Of a stretch of 64,000 nt of DNA, positions 25,919-34,016 are shown piece after piece. Where the stretch lies: positions 2,912,001-2,976,000 of the forward strand of contig NZ_CP102845.1 in assembly GCF_013307435.2 (NCBI RefSeq). The letters run 5' to 3'. The position numbers and the translations under genes are program-made. The notes under the pieces were generated by a model. The model did no database searches. It was not told the origin of the DNA and saw nothing but the letters and a program-made list of their open reading frames with translations. This DNA comes from Microvirga terrae (GTDB lineage: Bacteria > Pseudomonadota > Alphaproteobacteria > Rhizobiales > Beijerinckiaceae). How positions within the stretch are numbered: position 1 is the stretch's first letter; each line of letters begins with the position of its first letter.

Positions 25919-26425
25919 ATGCCGTTTCCGACCGGTCCTCGTGAAGAAGAGCGCCTGCAAGCTCTCCTTGAAACCGGTGCCCTCACATCGAGGCCGGATC
26001 CGGCCCTGGACGGGATCTGCGACGAGGTCCGCGCCCATTTCGACGTGCCGATCTGCACCATCACCCTGATCGACCGGGCCCGTCAGCTCATCAAGGCGGC
26101 ACGGGGGCTCGAGACCGGAGAGACCCGGCGGGACGTGGCCTTCTGCAACTACACGATCCTGAGCGACGAGGTCTTCGCGGTCGAGGACGCCCTGGCGGAC
26201 GAGCGGTTCAGGACCAACCCCTTCGTGACGGGAGCGCCCCATATTCGATCCTATGCTGGGGCTCCGTTGATCTTCCTCAAGGATATTCGCCTCGGGGCCT
26301 TGTGCCTGCTCGATACCAAGCCCCGCACTTTCTCTCGCGGCGACAAGGCCGAGCTTCAGCTGTTCGCCGACAGGGTCGTGCGGGAGATTTCCCGGCGGGA
26401 GCTCGAATGGACAGAGCCGGCGTGA
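25919..26425 (+). CDS. Stand-alone GAF-domain protein
   Basis: A 168-residue GAF protein with no output domain. The opening EEERLQALLETG, then DEVRAHFDVPICTITLIDRARQ, FCNYTI, SYAGAPL and GALCLLDTKPR match GAF modules found at the N-terminus of many sensor kinases and cyclases. It probably binds a small ligand or a partner protein in the cytoplasm. AAAGG precedes the ATG at a normal distance. It follows GH10 by 167 bases on the same strand and may belong to the same regulatory locus. Confidence 0.8.
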   Translation: MPFPTGPREEERLQALLETGALTSRPDPALDGICDEVRAHFDVPICTITLIDRARQLIKAARGLETGETRRDVAFCNYTILSDEVFAVEDALADERFRTNPFVTGAPHIRSYAGAPLIFLKDIRLGALCLLDTKPRTFSRGDKAELQLFADRVVREISRRELEWTEPA

Positions 26426-26760
26426 TCGGACCCGCGTCAAAGCCGGATGTTGTAAAGGCCGACCCGGTGCTGTAAAGGCACACGCGCGTCTTCGGTCGCG
26501 CGCTTCCCGGGATTGGGACGCGTCTGCGCGAGGCGCTGGATCGATCCAGGTGACAGATCGGGCAGGTCCGGGCGCGGTGGCGCCGGATGTGCCGGGTGTT
26601 CCTGCCCTCGATCGACAGGTCCTTCCGCTGTGGATTCGCATCGAGCGTGCGCCACGCAAGGGATCGAGCATCGGATCGACCGCGAAGGTGCAGGGCACTT
26701 TTGGGTCCGATGCTCGAGGCGGGACACCGCACGGATGTCAGTTTCGATTAAAGCAAGTGG
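26426..26760. other. Intergenic region upstream of rimO
   Basis: About 335 bases without a supported gene. The unit TGTAAAGGC occurs twice about 20 bases apart near 26450-26480. The main structure is a long-loop inverted repeat at 26664-26717, listed separately. The rimO promoter must lie here, but I did not find a clear consensus. Confidence 0.4.
26664..26717. repeat. Dispersed hairpin repeat, copy 1
   Basis: TCGAGCATCGGA (26664-26675) is the exact reverse complement of TCCGATGCTCGA (26706-26717), with imperfect pairing of the inner AAGGTGC and GCACTTTT segments. The right half resembles copies at 33813-33833 and 44830-44852, so it looks like a dispersed palindromic repeat. Confidence 0.6.
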
Positions 26761-28086
26761 ATGTGGCGGATGAATGCTCCCGCGCCGAAAGTCTCGTTCG
26801 TTTCCCTAGGCTGCCCGAAGGCCCTGGTCGATTCCGAACGCATCATCACCCAGCTCCGGGCTCAGGGCTACCAGCTCACCAAGGAGCACGACGGGGCCGA
26901 CGTGGTGATTGTCAACACCTGCGGGTTCCTCGACAGCGCCAAGGCCGAGTCGCTGGAGGCGATCGGCGACGCCATGGCGGAGAACGGCAAGGTCATCGTG
27001 ACCGGCTGCATGGGCGCCGAGCCGGAGCAGATCCGCGACCAGTTCCCGAACGTCCTGGCGATCACCGGGCCGCAGGCCTACGAATCCGTCGTCTCGGCGG
27101 TGCACCAGGCGGTGCCGCCGGCGCATGACCCCTTCGTCGACCTCGTGCCGCCCCAGGGCGTCAAGCTGACCCCGCGCCACTACGCCTACCTGAAGATCTC
27201 GGAGGGCTGCAACAACCGCTGCTCCTTCTGCATCATCCCCAAACTGCGCGGCGACCTCGTCAGCCGCCCGATCGCCGACGTGCTGCGCGAGGCGGAAAAG
27301 CTGGCCCGGGCCGGGGTCAAGGAACTCCTGGTGATCTCGCAGGACACCAGCGCCTACGGACTCGACATCAAGTACCAGCCGAGCCTGTGGAAGGACCGGG
27401 AGGTCCGCACGCGGTTCTTCGAGCTCGCCAGGGAGCTGGGCGAACTCGGCATGTGGGTGCGCATGCACTACGTCTACCCCTACCCGCACGTGGACGAGGT
27501 CATCCCGCTGATGGCCGAGGGCAAGATCCTTCCCTATCTCGACATCCCGTTCCAGCACGCCTCCCCGCGGGTCCTGAAATCCATGCGCCGCCCGGGCAAC
27601 CAGGAGAAGACCCTGGAGCGAATCCACAAGTGGCGCGACATCTGCCCCGACCTCGCCATCCGGTCGACCTTCATCGTCGGCTTCCCGGGCGAAACCGAGG
27701 AGGACGTGGACTTCCTGATGCAGTGGCTGAAGGACGCCAAGATCGACCGGGCCGGCTGCTTCCAGTACGAGCCGGTCCAGGGCGCGCCCGCCAACGACAT
27801 CGACGGCGCCGTGCCGCCGGAGGTGAAGGAGGAGCGCTGGCACCGCTTCATGCAGACCCAGCAGAAGGTCAGCGCCAAGATCCTGAAGTCGAAGGTCGGC
27901 AGGACCCTGCCGGTCATCATCGACGAGCAGGGCTCCACGGTGGCGACCGGCCGCACCCAGTACGACGCCCCCGAAATCGACGGCGCCGTCTACGTGGCGT
28001 CCAAGACCCCGCTCAAGCCGGGCGAGATCGTCAACGTGCGGATCGAGGCTTCCGACGAGTACGATCTGCACGGGACGGCGGTCTGA
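26761..28086 (+). CDS. rimO: Ribosomal protein S12 methylthiotransferase
   Basis: A 441-residue radical-SAM methylthiotransferase that adds a methylthio group to an aspartate of ribosomal protein S12. The N-terminal UPF0004 domain shows [20 protein letters not shown] and GCMGAEP, which provide three cluster cysteines. The radical-SAM triad is CNNRCSFC (about residue 150), and a TRAM domain ends the protein. [12 protein letters not shown] separates RimO from MiaB. I kept the ATG at 26761; ATG at 26770 is equally possible. The gene stands alone. Confidence 0.95.
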   Translation: MWRMNAPAPKVSFVSLGCPKALVDSERIITQLRAQGYQLTKEHDGADVVIVNTCGFLDSAKAESLEAIGDAMAENGKVIVTGCMGAEPEQIRDQFPNVLAITGPQAYESVVSAVHQAVPPAHDPFVDLVPPQGVKLTPRHYAYLKISEGCNNRCSFCIIPKLRGDLVSRPIADVLREAEKLARAGVKELLVISQDTSAYGLDIKYQPSLWKDREVRTRFFELARELGELGMWVRMHYVYPYPHVDEVIPLMAEGKILPYLDIPFQHASPRVLKSMRRPGNQEKTLERIHKWRDICPDLAIRSTFIVGFPGETEEDVDFLMQWLKDAKIDRAGCFQYEPVQGAPANDIDGAVPPEVKEERWHRFMQTQQKVSAKILKSKVGRTLPVIIDEQGSTVATGRTQYDAPEIDGAVYVASKTPLKPGEIVNVRIEASDEYDLHGTAV

Positions 28087-28128
28087 AGTCGATGCGTCAA
28101 GGCGCAGCCGGTTCGGCAAAACTCAACG

Positions 28129-28218
28129 CCGTCACCGGGCTCGTCCCGGTGATCCCGATCCGAAGGCCGCTGAGCTTCACCGTATCGGGATGGCCGGGAC
28201 GCGCCCGGCCATGACGGG
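28129..28218. repeat. REP/BIME-like repeat, copy 1
   Basis: A 90-bp element built as two hairpin ends in inverted orientation. The left end reads CACCGGGCTCGTCCCGGTG followed by ATCCCGAT; the right end starts ATCGGGAT and contains GGCCGGGACGCGCCCGGCC. Related copies are at 35251-35340, 40345-40434 and 44178-44408. It lies between the 3' ends of rimO and pncA. Confidence 0.8.
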
Positions 28219-28224
28219 AGCGTT

Positions 28225-28875
28225 TCAGGCGCCGACGATTCGGTTGCTCCCGATCATCCTTACGCCCGCCGCCTCCAGATCCGCCCTCGCCTTCGCGAGC
28301 GACCCGTTCGCGTCGATGGCCCGGGAGGCATCCTCGATCAGGTAGGTCTCGAACCCGGCTTCCGCGGCATCGAGGGCCGTCCAGGCGACGCAGAAATCGA
28401 GCGCGAGCCCGGCGCAGACGACCCGGCGGAAGCCCCGCTCCGTCAGGTAGCCGGCCAGTCCCGTCGAGGTCCGCCGGTCGGCCTCCTTGAAGCCCGAATA
28501 GCTGTCGATGCCGCCATTGTAGCCTTTGCGGATGACGAGCTGCGCGTGCGGAATGTCGAGGTCGCGGGAGATCTCGGCCCCCGGCGTGCCCTGCACGCAA
28601 TGATCCGGCCACAGCACCTGGGTGCCGTAGTGCAGCTCCGCCGTGTCGAAGGGCGCCTTCGCCGGATGGCTCGACGCGAAGGAGGCGTGACCCACCGGAT
28701 GCCAGTCCTGGGTCAGCACCACGTGGCGGAAGGCCCTGGAGAGCCGGTTGATCGGCGCGATCACGGCATCGCCGTCGGGAACGGCCAGCGCGCCGCCGGG
28801 CAGGAAGTCGTTCTGGACATCCACCACGATGAGAACGTCGCCCTCGCCAGGCCGGATCGTCGCCTGCTCGTCCAT
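28225..28875 (-). CDS. pncA: Nicotinamidase
   Basis: A 216-residue isochorismatase-fold amidase that converts nicotinamide to nicotinate for NAD salvage. The catalytic triad is D19 (VVDVQNDF), K117 (IRKGYNGG) and C162 (ALDFCVAW). The metal site D57/H59 in TQDWHPVGH plus H92 in WPDHC marks it as PncA within the superfamily. It lies 101 bases downstream of the BMP-type binding protein gene on the same strand and might share its transcript. Confidence 0.92.
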   Translation of the reverse strand: MDEQATIRPGEGDVLIVVDVQNDFLPGGALAVPDGDAVIAPINRLSRAFRHVVLTQDWHPVGHASFASSHPAKAPFDTAELHYGTQVLWPDHCVQGTPGAEISRDLDIPHAQLVIRKGYNGGIDSYSGFKEADRRTSTGLAGYLTERGFRRVVCAGLALDFCVAWTALDAAEAGFETYLIEDASRAIDANGSLAKARADLEAAGVRMIGSNRIVGA

Positions 28876-28976
28876 TCGCTACCCTCCGCCATTCTGCCCG
28901 TGATGACAGGCATCGCACGAAAAAGGGCAGCCGGTCGCCCGGCCGCCCCGATGGGATTGACGCATCGATCCGCCGC

Positions 28977-30059
28977 TTATTGCGGGATCTTGTCCTCGAT
29001 GCCCTTCACGTAGAAGTTCATGCCGAGCACCTGCTCGTCCGAGAGGGCGCCTTGGCCCTTGCACTCGATCTCCTTGCCGTCCTGGCCGACGACCGGGCAC
29101 TTGAAGGGGTTGAACTGGCCGGACTTGATGGCCGCTTCGGTGTCCTGGGCCATCTTCTTCACGTCGTCGGGCATGTTCTTGTAGGGAGTCATCACGACCA
29201 TGTGGGCGTTGATGCCGCCCCAGGTGTCCTCGGACTTCCAGGTGCCGTCGAGAACCGCCTTGGCGCGGGCGACGTAGTAGTCCGACCAATTGTCCGTGAT
29301 GGCCGTGAGCTGCGCCTTCGGGGCGAAGCGCTCCATGTCGGAGGCCTGGCCGAAGCCGAACTTGCCCCTTGCCTCGGCGGCCTGGATCGGAGCCGGGCTG
29401 TCCGTGTGCTGGGCCAGGACGTCGACGCCCTGGTCGAGGAGCGCCTTGGCGGCATCGCCTTCCTTCGCCGGATCGAACCACGTGTTGGCGAACACGATCT
29501 TGATCTTGACGTTCGGGTTCACCGACTGGGCGCCGAGATAATAGGCGTTGATGCCGGCGATCACTTCCGGGATCGGGAAGGCACCCACATAGCCGATGAC
29601 GTTGGACTTGGTCATCTTGCCGGCGATCACGCCGGTGATGTAGCGGCCCTCGTGGAACTTCGCCGCGTAGGTCGAGAGGTTCGGGGCGCGCTTGAAGCCG
29701 GTGGCATGCTCGAACTTGATGTTCGGATACTTCTTGGCGACCTTCAGGGTCGGCTCCATGAAGCCGAAGGAGGTCGTGAAGATCAGGTCGTGGCCGGTGC
29801 GGGCGAGCTGCTCGATGGCGCGCTCGGAATCGGCTTCCGGCACGCTCTCGACGAAGGTCGTCGTCACCTTGCCCGGAAAGGCCTTCTCGATCGCCTGGCG
29901 GCCCTGGTCATGCTGATGGCTCCAGCCGAAGTCGCCGACGGGGCCCACGTAGATGAAGCCGACCTTGATCTTGTCCTTCGCCTGCGCGAAGGCGCCGGTC
30001 GCGGACAGAGCCAGGACCGCTGCCCCCGCAACGGCTCCGAAGACTTTCCCTGAAAACAT
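28977..30059 (-). CDS. BMP-family ABC transporter substrate-binding protein
   Basis: A 360-residue periplasmic binding protein of the BMP/Med/PnrA family, usually specific for purine nucleosides. A signal peptide ends at AFAQA (about residue 25), with no lipobox cysteine. Typical segments are VGFIYVGPVGDFGWS, QLARTGHDLIFTTSFGF and KFEHATGFK. A short Cys pair (CPVV and ECKG) near the C-terminus could form a disulfide. The frame extends 20 codons upstream, but the signal peptide begins at the ATG at 30059 with AGGG upstream. It follows two permease genes and an ATPase gene on the same strand. Confidence 0.88.
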   Translation of the reverse strand: MFSGKVFGAVAGAAVLALSATGAFAQAKDKIKVGFIYVGPVGDFGWSHQHDQGRQAIEKAFPGKVTTTFVESVPEADSERAIEQLARTGHDLIFTTSFGFMEPTLKVAKKYPNIKFEHATGFKRAPNLSTYAAKFHEGRYITGVIAGKMTKSNVIGYVGAFPIPEVIAGINAYYLGAQSVNPNVKIKIVFANTWFDPAKEGDAAKALLDQGVDVLAQHTDSPAPIQAAEARGKFGFGQASDMERFAPKAQLTAITDNWSDYYVARAKAVLDGTWKSEDTWGGINAHMVVMTPYKNMPDDVKKMAQDTEAAIKSGQFNPFKCPVVGQDGKEIECKGQGALSDEQVLGMNFYVKGIEDKIPQ

Positions 30060-30162
30060 GCTCGTTCCCTCGAGTTTGGATTTCAACCCTTCCGTCGCAG
30101 GTCTGAGGCGTTCTGGCAAGAATTCCTCTGCCTACACTTTGGTCAGATTAACACCAGTTTGC

Positions 30163-31080
30163 TCACCGGTCAGGCACGAACGGCACCCCCAGGGAACCGG
30201 GCGCCCCGACGGCGCGGCCGCGCCGCAGGGAGAGCAGCAGAAGGGCCAGGATCGTCGCGAGATAGGGCACCGCCGACAGGACCTGGGGCGGCACGCCGAA
30301 TTGGGCCGCCTGGGCGTGAAGCTGGAGCACGGTCGCCGCGCCGAAGATGTAGGCCCCGACCAGGAGCCAGCCCGGCCGCCAGGCCGCGAAGACCACGAGC
30401 GCCAGCGCGATCCAGCCGCGTCCCGCCGTCATGCCGGGCGACCAGAACCGGGTATAGACGAGGGCGAGATAGGCGCCGGCGAGCCCCGAGCAGGCGCCGC
30501 CGAACAGGATGGCCCAGAAGCGCACTCGCCAGACCGGCAGGCCGAGCGCGTTGGCCGAGGTATGGTTCTCGCCGATGGAGCGCAGGGTCAGGCCGGACCG
30601 GGACCGGGTGAGGTAGAGGGCGATCAGGATCGTGAGGGCGATCGACGCGTAGACGAAGAGGTCCTGCTCAAAAAACAGGCGGCCGATCACCGGGATGTCG
30701 CTTAAGGTCGGAACGTCGATATGCGCAATCGGATCGCGCCTCGCACCCACGAAGGGAGCCCCGACCAGGCCGGACAGGCCGAGGCCGAAGATCGTCAGCG
30801 CCAGGCCGGAGCCGACCTGGTTTGCCGCGAAGCCCAGCACCACGAGGGCGAAGAGCGCCGCCATCAGGACCCCGGCCAGCATGCCGGCCGCGACGCCCAG
30901 CAGGGTCGAGTCGAAGGTGACGGCGGCCGCGAAGCTGCAGGCGGCCCCCATGGCCATCATGCCCTCGACGCCGAGATTGAGGACGCCGGAGCGCTCCGTG
31001 ACCAGCTCGCCGAGCGCCGCGATCAGGAGCGGCGTGGATGCCGTCACGATGGTGAGAAGGATGGCCTCGAAAGTGGTCAT
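30163..31080 (-). CDS. ABC transporter permease (nucleoside type, NupQ-like)
   Basis: A 305-residue inner-membrane permease of the BPD_transp_2 family. It has about nine helices and the loop ERSGVLNLGVEGMMAMGA near residues 29-46, a hallmark of permeases paired with BMP-type binding proteins. Its ATG overlaps the stop of the preceding permease by 4 bases. It pairs with that protein to form the membrane channel. Confidence 0.88.
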   Translation of the reverse strand: MTTFEAILLTIVTASTPLLIAALGELVTERSGVLNLGVEGMMAMGAACSFAAAVTFDSTLLGVAAGMLAGVLMAALFALVVLGFAANQVGSGLALTIFGLGLSGLVGAPFVGARRDPIAHIDVPTLSDIPVIGRLFFEQDLFVYASIALTILIALYLTRSRSGLTLRSIGENHTSANALGLPVWRVRFWAILFGGACSGLAGAYLALVYTRFWSPGMTAGRGWIALALVVFAAWRPGWLLVGAYIFGAATVLQLHAQAAQFGVPPQVLSAVPYLATILALLLLSLRRGRAVGAPGSLGVPFVPDR

Positions 31081-32153
31081 TTGCCCCCTCCCCGTGCAAT
31101 GAGACGAATGCGGTAGCTCACCAGCGCGTCGGCCGCGAGCACGCAGAGCAGCAGGATGCCCTGGAAGGCCTGCGTGAGGTCGAGCGGCAGCTTCAGGAGG
31201 ATCTGCGCGCTCTCGCCGCCGATGAAGGTCAGCGCGACCACGAGCGCGGCGATCAGGATCCCGATGGGGTTGAGCCTCCCCAGAAACGCCACCGTGATGG
31301 CCGTGAAGCCGTAGCCTGGGGAGATCGACGGCTGGAGCTGCCCGATCTGGCCCGAGACCTCCGCTATGCCGGCAAGCCCCGCCAACCCGCCCGAGATGGC
31401 GAAGACCGCCATGGTGGTGGCCTTGGAGCTGAAGCCCGCGAACCGGGCCGCCCGAGGTGCGTCACCGGTGAGCTTCAGGCGGTAGCCGAAGAGCGTCCGC
31501 CCCAGGATCACGGCGGTGAGCAGGACCGCCACCAGGGCGAACAGAGCGCCGTAATGCACACGCCCGCCCTCCAGGATCGGATGCAGGGTCGCCGATGGAT
31601 CGAAGGTCACCGATTGCGGGAAGTTGAAGCCCTTCGGATCGCGCCACGGACCGCGCACCAGGTAATCCAGGATGAGCTGCGCCACGTAGACCAGCATGAG
31701 GCTGGTCAGGATCTCGTTGACGCCGAACCGGGTCTTCAGGAAGGCCGGGATGAGCCCGTAGAGCGCACCGCCGACGATCCCCAGGATCAGCATGAGGGGC
31801 AGCACCCAGGCCCCGGCCTCGGTCCCGTGGGTCCGCAGGGCGAGCCAGCTGCCCAGCACGGCGCCGATCACGTATTGTCCCTCCGCGCCGATATTCCAGA
31901 GGTTGGCCCGGAAGCAGTAGGACAGGCCGATGGCGATCAGCGCCAGCGGCGTCGCCTTGACGACGAGCTCCTGCAGGGCCCAAGGGTCGCTCAGGGGCTG
32001 GAGCACATAGACGTCGAAGGCCGCGATGGGCGAGCGGCCCATCAGCCAGATCACGAAGCCGGCGATCAGGAACGCGGTCACGAAGGCGGCCACCGGGGCG
32101 AGCGCCCGCATGACCGGCGAGACGCTCGCGCGAGGCGTCAGCTCAAAGCGCAT
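31077..32153 (-). CDS. ABC transporter permease (nucleoside type, NupP-like)
   Basis: A 358-residue inner-membrane permease of the BPD_transp_2 family. It has the paired-permease motif YCFRANLWNIGAEGQYVIGA and a later PGYGFTAITVAFLGRLNPIG. The open frame reaches 32177, but GGGGGCG sits before the ATG at 32153, so I used that start; it lies 11 bases inside the ATPase gene. It is one half of a heterodimeric channel with the next permease. Confidence 0.88.
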   Translation of the reverse strand: MRFELTPRASVSPVMRALAPVAAFVTAFLIAGFVIWLMGRSPIAAFDVYVLQPLSDPWALQELVVKATPLALIAIGLSYCFRANLWNIGAEGQYVIGAVLGSWLALRTHGTEAGAWVLPLMLILGIVGGALYGLIPAFLKTRFGVNEILTSLMLVYVAQLILDYLVRGPWRDPKGFNFPQSVTFDPSATLHPILEGGRVHYGALFALVAVLLTAVILGRTLFGYRLKLTGDAPRAARFAGFSSKATTMAVFAISGGLAGLAGIAEVSGQIGQLQPSISPGYGFTAITVAFLGRLNPIGILIAALVVALTFIGGESAQILLKLPLDLTQAFQGILLLCVLAADALVSYRIRLIARGGGK

Positions 32154-33690
32154 GAACGCCCCCTTGGCCCTGTGCAACGCCCAGCATTTCGAGTCCGATC
32201 GCTTCCCTGGTCCATTCGCCGACCGGTCTGAGCGGGCTCAACTGGCCCTGATGGATCACGGCCATCCGGTCCGCCACCTCGAACAACTCGTCGAGATCCT
32301 GGCTGACGACGACGACCGCACTGCCCGCGCGGGCGAGATCGACGAGCGCCTGGCGGATGAGCCGCGCGGCCCCCGCGTCCACACCCCAGGTCGGCTGGTC
32401 GACGATGATGAGCTTGGGTCTGCGGATGATCTCGCGGCCGATGACGAATTTCTGCAGGTTGCCGCCGGAGAGCTTGCGCGCCTGCGGATCGCCCTCGGGG
32501 GTGCGCACGTCGAAGCTCTGGATGATCGAGCGGGCGAGCCGCCGGGCGGCGTTGACGAGAATGAATCCCGAGCGGCTCACTTCGGAGGCCGCGTGCGAGA
32601 TCAGGGTGTTCTCGCTCAGGCGATGGGTCGGCGCGGCCGCATGGCCCAGGCGCTCCTCCGGCACGAAGGCGGCGCCGAGCCGGCGGCGGGCATCGATGCC
32701 CATCGTCCCGCACGACCGGCCGGCGATGACCACGGCGTCCGCGCGCTCCGCCGGGCGCTCGCCCGACAGGGCGGCGAACAATTCGCTCTGCCCGTTGCCC
32801 GCGACGCCCGCGATGCCCACCACCTCGCCGGCGCGGGCCACGAGGTCGATGTCGCGCAGGGCTTGCCCGTGCAGCCCGGCCGGCGGGATCGACAGGCGAG
32901 AGACCCTGAGCACCTCGCCCTGGACCTGATGCGGCGCGTCGGTCCGGACCTCGCCGACCTCGTTGCCGACCATGAGGGCTGCGATCTCGCGGGCGCTCTT
33001 CGCCCGCGGGTCGATTGTCGCGACCACCCGGCCGGCCCTGAGAATCGTGGCGCGGCGGCAGAGGCGGCGCACTTCCTCGAGCTTATGCGAGATGTACAGG
33101 ATGGAGCAGCCCTCGGCCGAAAGCCGGTCCAGGGTGGTGAAGAGGTGCTCGGCCTCCTGGGGCGTCAGCACCGAGGTCGGCTCGTCCAGGATCAGCAGCC
33201 TGGGATTCTGGAGCAGGCAGCGGACGATCTCGATGCGCTGGCGCTCGCCCGCGGACAGGGTCCAGACCGCCCGGTCGGCATCGAGCGCGAGGCCGTACGT
33301 CCGGCTGATCTCCCCGAGCTTGCTGCGGACCGTGGACAGGCTCCACCCGCCCGACAAGGCCACGGCGATGTTCTCCGCGACCGTCAACTCGTCGAAGAGC
33401 GAGAAATGCTGGAACACCATGCCGAGGCCGAGATTGCGCGCCTCGACCGGCGATCCGATCGACACCGGGCGTCCCTCCCACCGGATCTCGCCCGCGCTGG
33501 GCTCGATGACCCCATAGAGGATCTTGACCAGGGTCGACTTGCCGGCCCCGTTCTCGCCCAGGAGCGCGTGGATCTCGCCCGGCTCGATCGCCAGATCGAT
33601 CCCGTCGTTGGCGAGAAGGTCGCCGTAGCGCTTGCTGATGCCTTGAAGCTCGACGAGGGGCGGCCCGGATGATGGTACGTCTGGCTTCAC
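32143..33690 (-). CDS. ABC transporter double ATPase (BMP/nucleoside type)
   Basis: A 515-residue fusion of two ABC domains, as in YufO/RbsA-type systems. Domain 1 has Walker A GENGAGKST, signature LSAGERQRIEI and Walker B LLILDEPTSVL. Domain 2 has a degenerate Walker A GVAGNGQSE, signature LSGGNLQKFVIGRE and LIIVDQPTWGVD, the usual asymmetry of this family. The frame is open to 33822, but that part crosses strong palindromes and lacks domain character. I chose GTG at 33690, shortly before the domain; the exact start is uncertain. It is the first gene of the transporter operon. Confidence 0.87.
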   Translation of the reverse strand: MKPDVPSSGPPLVELQGISKRYGDLLANDGIDLAIEPGEIHALLGENGAGKSTLVKILYGVIEPSAGEIRWEGRPVSIGSPVEARNLGLGMVFQHFSLFDELTVAENIAVALSGGWSLSTVRSKLGEISRTYGLALDADRAVWTLSAGERQRIEIVRCLLQNPRLLILDEPTSVLTPQEAEHLFTTLDRLSAEGCSILYISHKLEEVRRLCRRATILRAGRVVATIDPRAKSAREIAALMVGNEVGEVRTDAPHQVQGEVLRVSRLSIPPAGLHGQALRDIDLVARAGEVVGIAGVAGNGQSELFAALSGERPAERADAVVIAGRSCGTMGIDARRRLGAAFVPEERLGHAAAPTHRLSENTLISHAASEVSRSGFILVNAARRLARSIIQSFDVRTPEGDPQARKLSGGNLQKFVIGREIIRRPKLIIVDQPTWGVDAGAARLIRQALVDLARAGSAVVVVSQDLDELFEVADRMAVIHQGQLSPLRPVGEWTREAIGLEMLGVAQGQGGVHAL

Positions 33691-33726
33691 ACAAGCGACT
33701 CTGATTTCAAGGGTTGCGGCGGGCTT

Positions 33727-33771
33727 GAGTCTCGGACCCGGACGTGGAATCCACGTCCGGGTCCGAGACTC
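33727..33771. repeat. Near-perfect 45-bp palindrome
   Basis: The arms 33727-33748 and 33750-33771 are exact 22-bp reverse complements with one central base. No T-run follows. It is about 40 bases upstream of the chosen start of the ABC ATPase gene, so it could be an operator, a cruciform or a transcript hairpin. Confidence 0.85.
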
Positions 33772-33781
33772 CATATTCTGG

Positions 33782-33833
33782 CCTAGCGCATCGTGCGGAA
33801 AACCGGGTCCACTTTTCCGCACGATGCGCTAGG
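33782..33833. repeat. Dispersed hairpin repeat, copy 2 (perfect 21-bp stem)
   Basis: Arms 33782-33802 and 33813-33833 are perfect 21-bp reverse complements around a 10-base loop, with the core GCGCATCGTGCGGAAAA. It starts 10 bases after the 45-bp palindrome. Its right arm resembles copies at 26696-26718 and 44830-44852. Confidence 0.85.
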
Positions 33834-34016
33834 AATTTGCACATGGATGACGACCCGCACAGTCCTTGGCAAGAGCTGTTCCCCTGGCAAGAACTGTTCG
33901 GCCCACAGTTCCGTCGTGGAACGATCATAGGGAAGCGGCGCGCCGGTCGGCAATGCCGAATCCGTGGTTTATCGTGAGTCCGCGATCCGTCCACAACCCG
34001 ATGGTGAGAGAGCACC

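Larger units (their letters stand above)
33691..34016. other. Intergenic region with two strong palindromes
   Basis: About 325 bases between the divergent transporter operon and the UbiH-like gene. It contains the two hairpins listed separately and an imperfect 18-bp tandem repeat at 33866-33901 (TGGCAAGAnCTGTTC twice). A 77-codon plus-strand frame crosses the hairpins and repeat, but it looks fortuitous. I see no gene. Confidence 0.55.

Noticed and set aside
33744..33977. 77-codon plus-strand frame in the palindrome region with a WQELF repeat, and a Cys-rich frame on the minus strand
   Set aside because: Both frames cross perfect hairpins and a tandem repeat and have no ribosome site; they are better explained by the repeats.
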